64,000 bases of DNA from Sporisorium sorghi (GCA_023212695.1 JALCCG010000006.1:62001-126000); one strand, 5' to 3'. Shown: positions 8,406-17,574, counted from the stretch's first letter. Notes: generated by a model not told the origin, from the sequence alone. Numbers and translations: made by a program.

Positions 8406-10328
8406 ATGAGCATAGAGGCTGTTGGAAATCCCGGGGGTGGCTTTACACAACCGGTTTCCCAGAATCCGCTGAAGACAAGACTGGATGTGCAGGAGGCGCT
8501 CTCGCAGCTATTGGAGCCTTTGAAAGGGTGTTATAGTGCGGGGCATTCCAGATTAATCCTTGGCAGCTCAAGTAAGGATGCCTACGCCAATATCGCAGAG
8601 ATGGAAGGCTTCTCGCGGATACTGTGGGGACTCGTTCCGGCCATCGCGGGCGGCTCACACGAAGAACTATGGGAGCTCTGTCTTCAAGGGATACGTTCGG
8701 GAACCGATCCGGGACATGCGGAGTATTGGGGGGAGGTACGCGACTATGATCAGCGTCTGGTGGAGATGGCGGTATTCGGATTAGCCTTTGCCCTAGTTCC
8801 GGACCGGATTTGGCAGCCGCTGAGCGATAGAGAGAAGTCGAATCTCTATCAGTGGCTGGATCAGATCAACCATCATCCTTGTCATGATTGCAATTGGCTG
8901 TTCTTCCATGTGCTGGTGAACGTTGGCTTCCATAAGACTGGACTGCCTTACGATGCAGTTCTGTTGGAGAAAAACCTTCAACGGATTGAGGATTTCTATC
9001 TGGGTGCTGGCTGGTATAGCGATGGAGTTGGCGGACACTGCGATTATTACGTGCCGTATGCCTTTCATTTCTACGGCCTAGTATATGCAGAGCTGATGGG
9101 GGATGAGGATTCTGAACGTGCCCAGAGTTATCGGGAGCGGGCGGCGGTGTTTGCCCGTGATTTTGTCCACTGGTTTACTCCCGATGGGGCGGCTATTCCA
9201 TACGGACGCAGCCTGACTTACCGATTCGCCCAGTCGGCCTTCTGGTCGGCTGCTGCCTATGCCGGACTGGAAGGGCTGAGTCCGGGAGCGCTGAAGGGAC
9301 TTGTCCTGCGAAATCTCAGATGGTGGTTTCAGCAGCCTATTTTTGACCGGGACGGTGTATTAACGGTGGGTTATGCCTACCCGAATCAGATCATGTCCGA
9401 GAATTATAATTCGCCAGGCTCCGTGTATTGGTCATTGAAGACGTTTCTAATTCTGGCCTTGCCAGAGGAGCATCCTTTCTGGTTGGCCGAGGAGCTGGAG
9501 ATGACGAAGACAGAGACGGGGATAGGGACAGGAACAAGGACAGGCACAGGAAGCATGTCGGTGCAGGAGCCGGCACATCTGGTCATTTGCCGTGAGGAGA
9601 AGGCTGGTCACGTGGCAGCTTTTAATACGGGTCATCCCTCTACGAACGAGCATACACATACATCCGCCAAATATGAGAAGTTTGTTTACTCTACCGCCTT
9701 TGCGTTCAGTGTGCCAAGAGCCGAATGGGGACTATCCCAAGGGGCTTTTGATTCCATGCTGGCCCTTAGCGAGGGTGATCATCTGTTCAGGGTGAAACGC
9801 TTGTGCAAGGAGACGCGGATACAGGAGCATGTATTATATGCGAAGTGGAAGCCGTGGAGAGACGTGGAGGTTCAGACGTGGATTGCTGCAGGCCTGCCCT
9901 GGCATATCCGTATTCACCGGATCAGCACGGGCAGGACACTGGATGCTGCGGAAGGTGGGTTTGCGTTAGGTTTAGGATCTCTGAGCAGCTCCCGTGCGGG
10001 AGATGGAGCAGCTTCGGCTTCCGGTACTTTCGGCACCAGCGCCATCTACGGCATGCTCGGTTACGATATGGCAGAGCTCATCTATCCGCAGTCGAATACG
10101 AATCTTTTGCATCCCCGGACCGTCATTCCTACGTTAAGGGCGGCGATGGACCCCGGGACGCATTGGCTGATTTCTGCCGTATATGGTGATCCGAGCGGTC
10201 CCGGCACTCCCGCCATTGAGGAGCCTTCCATGGAAGACGTGAAAGAAAGGCTGGGCGTCGAGATCTTGCAGCGTCAGATTACAATCACCACACAGACGGG
10301 GAATGTGATCGTGATTCCGATGGACTAA
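8406..10328 (+). CDS. DUF2264 domain-containing protein
   Basis: 640 residues without a signal peptide. The N-terminal ~370 residues carry the DUF2264 hallmarks, notably AEMEGFSRILWGLVPAIAGG near residues 60-80 and a Trp/His/Tyr-rich helical barrel (GGHCDYYVPYAFHFYG). The family is distantly related to the alpha/alpha-barrel lyases and hydrolases. A low-complexity Thr/Gly insert (TETGIGTGTRTGTGS) near residues 370-385 probably joins the barrel to the beta-rich C-terminal domain. The reaction is unknown. Position after a heparinase-like lyase and GH88 suggests a further step on uronate oligosaccharides. The ATG has only a weak upstream ribosome site (GGAGTG). Confidence 0.88.
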   Translation: MSIEAVGNPGGGFTQPVSQNPLKTRLDVQEALSQLLEPLKGCYSAGHSRLILGSSSKDAYANIAEMEGFSRILWGLVPAIAGGSHEELWELCLQGIRSGTDPGHAEYWGEVRDYDQRLVEMAVFGLAFALVPDRIWQPLSDREKSNLYQWLDQINHHPCHDCNWLFFHVLVNVGFHKTGLPYDAVLLEKNLQRIEDFYLGAGWYSDGVGGHCDYYVPYAFHFYGLVYAELMGDEDSERAQSYRERAAVFARDFVHWFTPDGAAIPYGRSLTYRFAQSAFWSAAAYAGLEGLSPGALKGLVLRNLRWWFQQPIFDRDGVLTVGYAYPNQIMSENYNSPGSVYWSLKTFLILALPEEHPFWLAEELEMTKTETGIGTGTRTGTGSMSVQEPAHLVICREEKAGHVAAFNTGHPSTNEHTHTSAKYEKFVYSTAFAFSVPRAEWGLSQGAFDSMLALSEGDHLFRVKRLCKETRIQEHVLYAKWKPWRDVEVQTWIAAGLPWHIRIHRISTGRTLDAAEGGFALGLGSLSSSRAGDGAASASGTFGTSAIYGMLGYDMAELIYPQSNTNLLHPRTVIPTLRAAMDPGTHWLISAVYGDPSGPGTPAIEEPSMEDVKERLGVEILQRQITITTQTGNVIVIPMD

Positions 10329-10405
10329 CAAGCAGGTGGTCTCACCCGAACAGGTGTGAAGCAGTGGTTTGTCAGAATTAATATAGATCATACAGATAGA
10401 CACGC

Positions 10406-10435
10406 GAAAGCCGGGGGCATTAACCCCCGGCTTTC
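10406..10435. terminator. Hairpin between convergent genes
   Basis: GAAAGCCGGGGG and CCCCCGGCTTTC form a perfect 12-bp stem with a 6-base loop between the DUF2264 gene and the convergent stalk-domain gene. It has no long T run on either strand, so it is a likely but imperfect bidirectional terminator. Confidence 0.6.
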
Positions 10436-10475
10436 AATATCATGGCCTTCCGCCCGCACGAATCATCGCAAGGAC

Positions 10476-11183
10476 TTATTTTGTCAAATAGGAACTGGTC
10501 AGAGGAACAAACAGGGAAGTGCCCGGACCTTCATCAACGATCTCCACAAAAATAAAATCGGCAGCCGATACATCGACGTCTACGCCGACCAGGCCATCTT
10601 CAGCAGTCAGGGACACCTTTTTGAGCGTTGAGTTGTTGTGGTCCATAATTACGATTTCTTGCGCACCGCCAGTCACGGCCAGCTCGAGATGCAGTTTGGC
10701 ATATTTTTTACCCGTCATGATCTGGAAGCTGTTGCCTTGTTTGGCCGAATTGGTATGTAAATAAACGTCTTTATAATCCTTGCCTTTGTAGACCGTATCG
10801 CTGGAATCTTTGGTGTGCCAGGCCGATGTCCCCAATACGGAGGCTCCGAGTGAGCTTAATGATAACGGACTGGAGGTTTCGGATGGGGATCCCTGATTGC
10901 CGCCAATCAGTACTGAAGAAGTTGCACTATCATAGCGAATGTCGATATCCATCAGATCGCCTACAGCTCGCACAGGCAAGTACGTCGTGCCGTTATAGGT
11001 GATCGGCAGCACGGTTTTGCCGTTTGCGTCTTTTGGCGTTACCACCGTACCGTTTAACTTCAGGGAAATCTTGCTGTTCAAATAGGCTTTGATTGGCTCC
11101 AAAGCTGACGACGCCATAGCGCCTGTACCGATCCCCAGAGTGAGCGTACCCGCCAATAACCCATACAATACTTTCTTCCTCAT
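10476..11183 (-). CDS. Secreted stalk-domain protein (copper amine oxidase N-terminal-like domain)
   Basis: A 235-residue exported protein. A signal peptide covers residues 1-25 (charged MRKK, hydrophobic core, cleavage near AMASSA). Residues 35-90 match the copper-amine-oxidase N-terminal stalk fold: a short beta unit, then TYNGTTYLPVRAVGDLMD and ending near SSVLIGG. The remaining ~140 residues are a beta-rich domain without an assigned family. Stalk domains are very common in secreted Paenibacillus proteins and probably hold other domains at the cell surface; no oxidase activity is implied. The ribosome site GGAGGGG lies 6 bases before ATG. Confidence 0.82.
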   Translation of the reverse strand: MRKKVLYGLLAGTLTLGIGTGAMASSALEPIKAYLNSKISLKLNGTVVTPKDANGKTVLPITYNGTTYLPVRAVGDLMDIDIRYDSATSSVLIGGNQGSPSETSSPLSLSSLGASVLGTSAWHTKDSSDTVYKGKDYKDVYLHTNSAKQGNSFQIMTGKKYAKLHLELAVTGGAQEIVIMDHNNSTLKKVSLTAEDGLVGVDVDVSAADFIFVEIVDEGPGTSLFVPLTSSYLTK

Positions 11184-11327
11184 TTAAAGCCCCTCCCAAA
11201 ATTTAGGTTAACTTTCATACTTTATAGTAGTAAAGTGTTAGAAGGAAGTCAACCTCTTGAAAGGGAAGGTCCGATCCTTCATGGACCTATCCAGGGTATC
11301 GGCTGTGCACCGGCTTATACTTGTTGT

Positions 11328-11377
11328 GAAAATGCCCTTTTTTCCGAAAGCATGTCAGAAAAGGGCGGGATATTTTC
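11328..11377 (+). promoter_or_regulatory. Long hairpin in the ilvA leader
   Basis: An inner perfect stem GCCCTTTT/AAAAGGGC (11334-11341 with 11359-11366) is extended by GAAAAT/ATTTTC across a five-base bulge. It lies about 95 bases before ilvA. No T-box signature (GGGTGG) is visible. It may be a leader structure or an operator. Confidence 0.35.
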
Positions 11378-11470
11378 ATGAAAAGTGATACAATGATAGA
11401 AATACGTAACGAAGGGTAGCGGAGGGATATACGCAAACCTGGCAGCGAAGTGGGAGTGTGATCTTAGAGA

Positions 11471-12739
11471 ATGGAAGAGACGTATACGACAAAACGAACA
11501 GTCAGCATGGAGGACATCGTACGCGCACACCATGTGCTTCGCGAAGTGATCGTGCGGACACCGCTGCAGCGGGATGCTGTGCTGTCAGCCAAATATGACT
11601 GCGAAGTGTACTTGAAGCGCGAAGACTTGCAGGTAGTTCGATCCTTCAAGATCCGAGGCGCTTACAACATGATTCGCAGCTTGACCGAAGAGGAACGAAG
11701 CGAGGGCATCGTGTGTGCGAGTGCTGGAAACCACGCGCAAGGGGTGGCTTTTTCCTGTAATGCGCTGAATATTAAAGGCAAGATTTATATGCCAAGCACG
11801 ACCCCGAATCAGAAGGTGAAGCAGGTGAAGCGTTTTGGCGGGGGCAGCGTGGAGGTCATCCTGACAGGCGATACCTTTGACGATGCTTATGCCGAAGCGA
11901 TCAAGGCTTGCGATGAATTCGGCATGACCTTCATCCATCCGTTTGATGAAGCGAAGATTATCGCGGGCAACGGTACGATCGGCATGGAGGTAATGGAGGA
12001 GCTCGATACGCCAGCGGATTATATATTTGTAACGATTGGCGGCGGCGGTCTTGCTGCAGGGGTTGCAACTTATGTCAAAACCGTAAGCCCAACGACGCAA
12101 GTCATTGGCGTTGAACCGCTCGGCGCAGCATCCATGATCGAGTCCAAGAAGCAGGGCGAGGTCGTCACCATGAACGAGATCGACAAGTTTGTGGATGGCG
12201 CTGCGGTGAAGCGTGTCGGGCAGCTGACCTACGATATCTGCAACGAGCTGGTTGATGACATTGTGACTGTCCCGGAAGGAAAAGCCTGTACTACCATCCT
12301 TGAGCTGTATAACGAGAATGCCATCGTTGTTGAGCCTGCGGGCTCGCTGGCCGTTGCTGCGCTGGATATGAACCGGGACCGCATTAAGGGAAAAACGGTG
12401 GTATGCATCATCAGCGGGGGCAATAACGATATTGACCGGATGCAGGAAATCAAGGAGCGTTCCTTGATATACGAAGGATTGAAGCATTACTTCATGATTA
12501 ACTTCCCGCAGCGTGCAGGTGCGCTCCGCGAGTTTCTGGAAGAAGTGCTTGGTCCGGATGACGATATCGCCCGCTTTGAATATACCAAGAAGCATAACAA
12601 GGAAGATGGGCCAGCCCTCGTGGGCATCGAGCTTCTGAGACCGGAGGATTACGGTCCGCTAGTTGAGCGAATGCAGCGCAAGGGATTGGATTATACAGAG
12701 CTGAACAAGAACATGAACCTGTTTAATCTGCTGATTTAA
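11471..12739 (+). CDS. ilvA: Threonine ammonia-lyase (threonine dehydratase)
   Basis: Converts L-threonine to 2-oxobutanoate and ammonia, the first step of isoleucine synthesis. The 422-residue protein shows the PLP-binding Lys near residue 60 (SFKIRGAYNM), the substrate loop SAGNHAQG and the PLP phosphate-binding GGGGLAAG. A C-terminal ACT-like segment of about 80 residues (HYFMINFPQRAGALREFLEE) contains a single domain, as in the short IlvA form, and suggests allosteric control. The gene stands alone between a divergent secreted-protein gene and a terminator. Confidence 0.95.
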   Translation: MEETYTTKRTVSMEDIVRAHHVLREVIVRTPLQRDAVLSAKYDCEVYLKREDLQVVRSFKIRGAYNMIRSLTEEERSEGIVCASAGNHAQGVAFSCNALNIKGKIYMPSTTPNQKVKQVKRFGGGSVEVILTGDTFDDAYAEAIKACDEFGMTFIHPFDEAKIIAGNGTIGMEVMEELDTPADYIFVTIGGGGLAAGVATYVKTVSPTTQVIGVEPLGAASMIESKKQGEVVTMNEIDKFVDGAAVKRVGQLTYDICNELVDDIVTVPEGKACTTILELYNENAIVVEPAGSLAVAALDMNRDRIKGKTVVCIISGGNNDIDRMQEIKERSLIYEGLKHYFMINFPQRAGALREFLEEVLGPDDDIARFEYTKKHNKEDGPALVGIELLRPEDYGPLVERMQRKGLDYTELNKNMNLFNLLI

Positions 12740-12768
12740 ACTTCAGAGTCAGGCAGCAACCAGGTGAT

Positions 12769-12815
12769 AAAAAAAGGCCGGAACCCCTGTTACCATCGGG
12801 AGTCCGGCTTTTTTA
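12769..12815 (+). terminator. Terminator after ilvA
   Basis: AAAAAAGGCCGGA and TCCGGCTTTTTT flank a partly paired loop, ending in a T run about 60 bases after the stop codon. The mirror-image A run lets it also serve the convergent gene at 12893. Confidence 0.85.
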
Positions 12816-12892
12816 ACATAGTTAACATTTAATTGGATGCTTGCCCTGGTGAATAGAGGTCACTGCATTTGCATGCTCACCATCAACTGTTT

Positions 12893-13834
12893 CTAGTCAA
12901 CGACCGGAACCGCCTTGGCACGGTATTGTTCCACTTCCTGTGTCAGCTTGTCCTTGTTGCTCTCAAGCACATCGGACCAGGCTTTCAGTTTTTTGAGAAG
13001 GGCGCTTTTGGATACGGCGTCGCTGTTCTTCAGGGCTTTATCGAAGGCTTGCCGCACTTCCGGATCCAAGAGGTTGTCCTCGTATTTAATAAGCGGTGTA
13101 TTGTTATACCCATAAAACAGACTTAGTTCGGTAAAACGAAGCTTCAGCTTCATGTCAGCAGCCCGGTTGGATTTGGGATAAGCCGTGAGAAAGGCTTCCA
13201 GTGAAAGCCCCCGGTCGATCACTTCGGACCAAGAGATAACCAATGCCGCATCACTGACCGCAGGCTTCTCGGATTCTACGACCATAATATCGATGTATGC
13301 CTGAACATCCTTGTTGATGTAGGGTTTGTAAGGCTCCAGCGTTTTATAATCTATAATCGGGAATATCACGCCTTCGGTTGTGTACAGTCGGTAGCCGCTG
13401 TCGCGCAGGTTAATGAGCACCTTCCGCAGCGTTTCGTCTTTGGCTTTGCTGATGGTGGTGTTAATCGGCTCCCCGTACTTGTAGAGATTCATCAGCTTAT
13501 CCTGAATGCCGATTGTGTACACTTTATCGGTTTTTGCAGGGAGCGCGTCGTTCATTGCGTTCTCCAGCTTGAGTATCAGCATGGTGGCCTGATACTTGGT
13601 CACACTTCCGATATGCTTGGTGATATAAGACTTGGCGTAAGCCACGTCTGAGTCCTTCAGCAGTTTATTGGCTTTGTTGTACACCGCATTGCCGAAGGCC
13701 GTGGGTTTACTTGAAGCTGCGCTGGAATCAGCTAGAGGTTCAGAAGCGGGTGCTGCGCTTGCGATGACACCGGTCTGGATGGACAGAATAAGTGCAAGGA
13801 TGGCAGCAATCGCGGATTTTTTGGATTTTGACAT
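12893..13834 (-). CDS. Secreted protein of unknown function
   Basis: I do not recognise a family. The 313-residue protein starts with KSKK and a hydrophobic segment ending near ASAAPAS, a clear Sec signal peptide. The rest is mostly helical with a conserved-looking core (KTLEPYKPYINKDVQAYIDI) and no membrane helix. ATG 13834 is preferred because GGAGG lies 8 bases upstream; a longer in-frame start at 13858 lacks a ribosome site. It converges on ilvA and shares its terminator. Confidence 0.8.
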   Translation of the reverse strand: MSKSKKSAIAAILALILSIQTGVIASAAPASEPLADSSAASSKPTAFGNAVYNKANKLLKDSDVAYAKSYITKHIGSVTKYQATMLILKLENAMNDALPAKTDKVYTIGIQDKLMNLYKYGEPINTTISKAKDETLRKVLINLRDSGYRLYTTEGVIFPIIDYKTLEPYKPYINKDVQAYIDIMVVESEKPAVSDAALVISWSEVIDRGLSLEAFLTAYPKSNRAADMKLKLRFTELSLFYGYNNTPLIKYEDNLLDPEVRQAFDKALKNSDAVSKSALLKKLKAWSDVLESNKDKLTQEVEQYRAKAVPVVD

Positions 13835-13960
13835 ATATATTCCTCCCTTACCACACATTACCCTTATCCTATCATCTTCTTCAGAGCCGTAGTTTACAAT
13901 GTACTAAAAAATATTAAAGATTTTGTTATGCTTCCGTATCGAATTCATGACGAGTTTGTA

Positions 13961-14626
13961 TCATTTGCTCGAAAAAAGAAATTTTGTCCCTGCGATCCCG
14001 ACCAGGAACAGCACGAGACTGACCCATGGCGCAATCGTGAGTACCGGCAGCAGCCGTCCCAGCCACACACCGGCTATAAGAATCAACACCGTGATGGCCA
14101 TATAAATCCCCATGCTGCGCACGTTGATCTTGCGCCGAGCTTCATCGGGCTGAAAGGTATCATTCTTCATCCATCTCATCAATGCGTGGATTAACACGTA
14201 AGAGCCCCCGGCAATCAGCACCAGGGTAGAAATTCGCACCTGCGTCATGCGTTCTACCGGGCCGCCTGTCCACGTTGTTATAAATCCGACCAGGGCCTGA
14301 ACGAAGAAAAACCACGTTAAGGCGATCCACGGAATCATGAGATGGTATTGCAGACGGTTTAAGCCTTTCATTTTGGGCAGCTGCTCTACCAGTTCCTTGC
14401 AGTAGGATTCAGGATCGCTGCCGAATACCTCCTCGGCTGTTTTGCCTTTGGCCTGGGCATCCAGCAGATGCTGGGCGATCTCAAGCAGCAATTCCTCGCC
14501 TTTTGATTCCTCGACGGAGCTGCTGCGAATATATACAACCATGTCCTGATAGTAACTTAGATTGTCTGGTTTCATGGCATCCTGGAGCCTGTTGTTTTCC
14601 TTGATCATCTGTTTGGTATTCATCAT
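13961..14626 (-). CDS. HAAS/DUF1129-type membrane protein paired with PadR
   Basis: 221 residues. A soluble N-terminal helical domain (HAAS-like: LLLEIAQHLLDAQAKGKTAEEVFG, residues 45-70) is followed by four or five membrane helices in residues 105-218. Its start codon shares one base with the PadR stop codon (TAATG), so translation is coupled. HAAS-domain membrane proteins commonly accompany PadR regulators in Firmicutes and are thought to act in envelope-stress response. The specific role is inferred. Confidence 0.8.
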   Translation of the reverse strand: MMNTKQMIKENNRLQDAMKPDNLSYYQDMVVYIRSSSVEESKGEELLLEIAQHLLDAQAKGKTAEEVFGSDPESYCKELVEQLPKMKGLNRLQYHLMIPWIALTWFFFVQALVGFITTWTGGPVERMTQVRISTLVLIAGGSYVLIHALMRWMKNDTFQPDEARRKINVRSMGIYMAITVLILIAGVWLGRLLPVLTIAPWVSLVLFLVGIAGTKFLFSSK

Positions 14627-14961
14627 TATTGTCCTCCACGGGTTAAAATATGGTCCACGCTATCTTTAAGCGTTCCCCAATGTTCCTTGAATTGTTGTAG
14701 AATATTCCGGCCTTTGTCGGTGAGATTGTAATATTTGCGGGGTGGCCCGCCGGCTCCGGGCGCAGGTCGGATGGTTCCTTCAATAAGCTGTTCTTTCTGC
14801 ATGCGAAGGAGCAAAGGATAGATGCTGCCTTCACTTACAAACGTAAGCCCGCTGTCTTCCAGTAATGTACCAAGCTCATATCCATACACCTCCCGATGCT
14901 CCATAAGCGAGAGAATGCAGCCTTCGAGAATGCCTTTGAGCATTTGACTTTGGGTGGTCAT
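14626..14961 (-). CDS. PadR-family transcriptional regulator
   Basis: A 111-residue winged-helix protein with the PadR pattern: LKGILEGCILSLMEHREVYG, then EGSIYPLLLRMQKEQLIEG (recognition helix and wing), and YYNLTDKGRNIL in the wing. It probably represses its own operon with the following membrane protein. The ribosome site GAGGAGG is about 12 bases from ATG, a wider gap than usual. Inverted and direct repeats upstream are good operator candidates. Confidence 0.92.
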   Translation of the reverse strand: MTTQSQMLKGILEGCILSLMEHREVYGYELGTLLEDSGLTFVSEGSIYPLLLRMQKEQLIEGTIRPAPGAGGPPRKYYNLTDKGRNILQQFKEHWGTLKDSVDHILTRGGQ

Positions 14962-14988
14962 GAATCCGATGATCCTCCTCTGGGTATG

Positions 14989-15137
14989 TTGTTATGCAAG
15001 GTACTGGGTCGAAATAAGATTATATTCTGAATGTGATAGACCTCAAAACCCTATGCACCCTGTATAAGAAGTGCTATCTGCCAACTACCTTGTTATGCAA
15101 TATATCATATCAGCAGCATGCTTGCATTGCAAGGTAG
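14989..15137. promoter_or_regulatory. Candidate PadR operators (repeats of ATGCAAGGTA type)
   Basis: ATGCAAGGTA occurs at 14994-15003. CTACCTTGTTATGCAA lies at 15085-15100, and TTGCAAGGTAG near 15127-15137 makes an inverted pair with CTACCTTG. All are within 180 bases upstream of the padR start. Use by PadR is inferred from position and symmetry. Confidence 0.45.
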
Positions 15138-15264
15138 CATGAACAATCCATGTCGTTATTCATAAAGAGGGTATAATTCCACGCCTCCTATTTCACAATA
15201 ATAAGCATTCTGAATCTATACACGACTCCCTGCAGGTGCAGGGATAAGAAGGAGGAAATCACAG

Positions 15265-15516
15265 ATGAGCGCTAACTTATATGATGATGAATTAAGCGGG
15301 GGAGAATCTATACCGGCTAACGGGCAATGGGTTGTCGACGGCAGTTCAGTTGAAAAGACGGTAGGCGAGTTAGAAGAAGGATACACTTCCGGCAGCGATG
15401 AGCAGGATTCTTCGGCTTCTTCCTTATGGGGGAATGAACGGAGCGAGGAAACCTGGATGAATGGTTGGAGCGGACGTGAGGAGACGCATGCGATGTTTCG
15501 TCAGAGCTATGAGTAG
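15265..15516 (+). CDS. Small acidic protein of unknown function
   Basis: 83 residues, very rich in Glu, Ser, Gly and Trp (EETWMNGWSGREE), with no signal peptide or membrane helix. A strong ribosome site AAGGAGG lies 8 bases before ATG, which is the main support that it is real. It looks largely disordered. No family recognised. Confidence 0.65.
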   Translation: MSANLYDDELSGGESIPANGQWVVDGSSVEKTVGELEEGYTSGSDEQDSSASSLWGNERSEETWMNGWSGREETHAMFRQSYE

Positions 15517-15634
15517 TGCGGATTTACGTCTTCTGGCGTAGGCTTTAGTCAAGCAGGTAACGGAATCGCTGAATCCATGTTTCTGAGCTAAAGCTCCATA
15601 TCCAATAGATGTAAACGGCCTCGTTCCCATTGCG

Positions 15635-15693
15635 TTGACAAATCCCTGATCACGATGCTAAGATAAGTTTAATTAATTCATATTAATCTTATC
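15635..15693 (+). promoter_or_regulatory. Promoter and inverted repeat of the alpha/beta hydrolase gene
   Basis: TTGACA (15635-15640) and TAAGAT (15659-15664) are 18 bases apart. Overlapping the expected start of transcription is GATAAG...CTTATC (15662-15693) with AT-rich partly symmetric sequence between, which could be an operator. Confidence 0.5.
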
Positions 15694-15744
15694 GGAATTA
15701 TTAATATTAATGATAAAGGCGCGTTATCGCAAGGAGGAGTCGGC

Positions 15745-16572
15745 ATGGAGCGGCAAATTACAATTCGTCATAACCAAGAGGAACTTACAGCTACGCTACA
15801 TTATCCGTTAAAAGAAGCGGCAGAAGGTGGCAGATGCCAGCGGATTCCGCTCATCGTTATCTGCCATGGCTTTGTCGGAAGCCGGATCGGCGTGGATCGG
15901 TTGTTTGTCAAAACGGCACGCGAGTTTGCCGAGGACGGATATATGGTGATCCGGTTTGATTATATCGGGTGCGGTGAAAGCTCTGGGAATTATGGCAGCG
16001 AGGGCCTCGATTCAATGATTGCCCAAACGCGTTCCGTCCTGGATTATGGCCTCAGCTGTGCCGATGTCGATCCTACGCGCATCACGCTCATCGGACACAG
16101 CTTGGGCGGCGCGGTGGCCTTGCAAACCGCCGTTCGGGACCGGCGGGTGAAGAATTTGATTCTGTGGTCGGCTGTAGGTTATCCATTCAATGACATCGTC
16201 AAAATCACCGGGCGCGGCGTCTATGATACCTCCGTTAAGACAGGTTCCGCTGATTATTTGGGATACTCGTTTACACCGGTATTTTTCGATTCCTTGGCTC
16301 AAGGGCAGCCATTCCAGGAAGCGATCAAGTTTACGGGCAATGTGCTGGTGGTGCATGGCACCTCGGACGAAGTCATCCCGGTGGATTATGCTTTCCTGTA
16401 TCAGAAGGTGTTCTGGATGCGTCCGGAAGGGCGCTGCGATAAGGAAATCGTGTTCCAGGCGGATCACACCTACTCTGAGGGACCACAGCGGGAGCTGCTT
16501 CTCCAGCGGACACGGGATTGGCTGAACGAGCAGGAGCATATTCAGCAAGAATGGCAGAACTGGAGTATTTAA
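15745..16572 (+). CDS. Alpha/beta-fold hydrolase
   Basis: 275 residues. An oxyanion region (VICHGFVGSR, residues 35-44), a nucleophile elbow GHSLGGA with Ser at about 119, an acid in HGTSDEVIP (Asp near 215) and His near 246 (ADHTYS) give the complete catalytic triad of the BAAT/FrsA-like cytosolic esterases and peptidases. AAGGAGG precedes ATG. The substrate cannot be predicted. Confidence 0.9.
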   Translation: MERQITIRHNQEELTATLHYPLKEAAEGGRCQRIPLIVICHGFVGSRIGVDRLFVKTAREFAEDGYMVIRFDYIGCGESSGNYGSEGLDSMIAQTRSVLDYGLSCADVDPTRITLIGHSLGGAVALQTAVRDRRVKNLILWSAVGYPFNDIVKITGRGVYDTSVKTGSADYLGYSFTPVFFDSLAQGQPFQEAIKFTGNVLVVHGTSDEVIPVDYAFLYQKVFWMRPEGRCDKEIVFQADHTYSEGPQRELLLQRTRDWLNEQEHIQQEWQNWSI

Positions 16573-16649
16573 GGGAGTTATTTGGCATATTGGGCGGTTT
16601 AACGTTACAATAGAGTTGTCCCTTGATTTTGAAGCTGGAGGTGGCATCG

Positions 16650-17426
16650 ATGACGTTACCTGCTTTATTTATTGCCCACGGTTCGCCGATGATGGCCCTG
16701 GAGGACAACGAGTACACCCGCTTCCTGGAGCAATTGGGACGGGAGCTGCCGACACCTAGAGGCATAGCGGTATTTTCTGCTCATTGGGATGATCCGGATC
16801 AACGGCTGACTGAAGACGCCGAGCATGGCACGATGCATGATTTTTATGGATTTCCGGAGGAGATGTACCAGATCACGTATCCTGCTAAAGGAAGCGTGGA
16901 GCTGGCGGCTCAAATCCGTGAACGGTTTTCGGCAAACAATCTGCATGCCAAAGCCGTAACCGGCCGTGGACTGGACCATGGCATATGGGTCATTCTGCGC
17001 AAAATGTATCCCGATGCGAATATTCCTGTGGTGGCCTTGTCCGTGGACTCCAAGCGCTCGCCACGCGAACAATATTCCATCGGTAGGATGCTGTCCGATC
17101 TGCGGGAGGAAGGCATACTGATAATCGGCAGCGGCGGCTTGGTGCATAATCTGCGGATGGTGCACAAGAGTGATGAGCCGGATGCATGGGCGGCTGCGTT
17201 CGATGAATGGATCGCAGAGCAGCTGTCGGAATGGAATCTGCACAATCTGTTTGCGTACGACAAAAAAGCGCCTCACGCGAGCGACGCGGTACCCTCCTAT
17301 GGACGGGAGCATTTTGTTCCTCTGTTCTATGCGATGGGGGCTGCGGATAATGGCCGCAAGGCGAAGCGATTGTTTCAATCTTACCAATATGGCAGTTTGA
17401 GTCTGAACTGCTGGTCATTCGAATAA
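16650..17426 (+). CDS. LigB-type class III extradiol ring-cleavage dioxygenase (DODA/YgiD family)
   Basis: 258 residues from ATG 16650, which has GGAGGTGG upstream; the longer frame starts with TTG and lacks a ribosome site. The expected metal ligands are visible: H10 (IAHGSP), H45 (SAHWD), a His near 110 (GLDHGIW) and one near 165 (GGLVHNL). The family opens catechol rings such as DOPA with a non-haem metal. The physiological substrate in Firmicutes is usually unknown. Confidence 0.9.
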   Translation: MTLPALFIAHGSPMMALEDNEYTRFLEQLGRELPTPRGIAVFSAHWDDPDQRLTEDAEHGTMHDFYGFPEEMYQITYPAKGSVELAAQIRERFSANNLHAKAVTGRGLDHGIWVILRKMYPDANIPVVALSVDSKRSPREQYSIGRMLSDLREEGILIIGSGGLVHNLRMVHKSDEPDAWAAAFDEWIAEQLSEWNLHNLFAYDKKAPHASDAVPSYGREHFVPLFYAMGAADNGRKAKRLFQSYQYGSLSLNCWSFE

Positions 17427-17430
17427 TGAG

Positions 17431-17464
17431 AAGCCGGGCCTGGATGACAGGCTCGGCTTTTGTT
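17431..17464 (+). terminator. Terminator after the dioxygenase gene
   Basis: AAGCCGGGCCTG and CAGGCTCGGCTTTT form an 11-bp stem with one mismatch directly after the stop codon. Confidence 0.8.
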
Positions 17465-17574
17465 GTGTATTGGCGGGATGCCTGAGCTGGGAGATGTCTA
17501 TGTGTGCGAGTCGGGTAGATGTCGTGGGGAGAACCTCTCATGTTGCACCGGACGCAGCGTTCGGTAGGGTCGGC

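Noticed and set aside
11328..11377. T-box leader of ilvA
   Set aside because: No GGGTGG antiterminator or specifier loop seen.
11585..12595. 336-residue minus-strand frame inside ilvA
   Set aside because: Antisense shadow of ilvA with no ribosome site.
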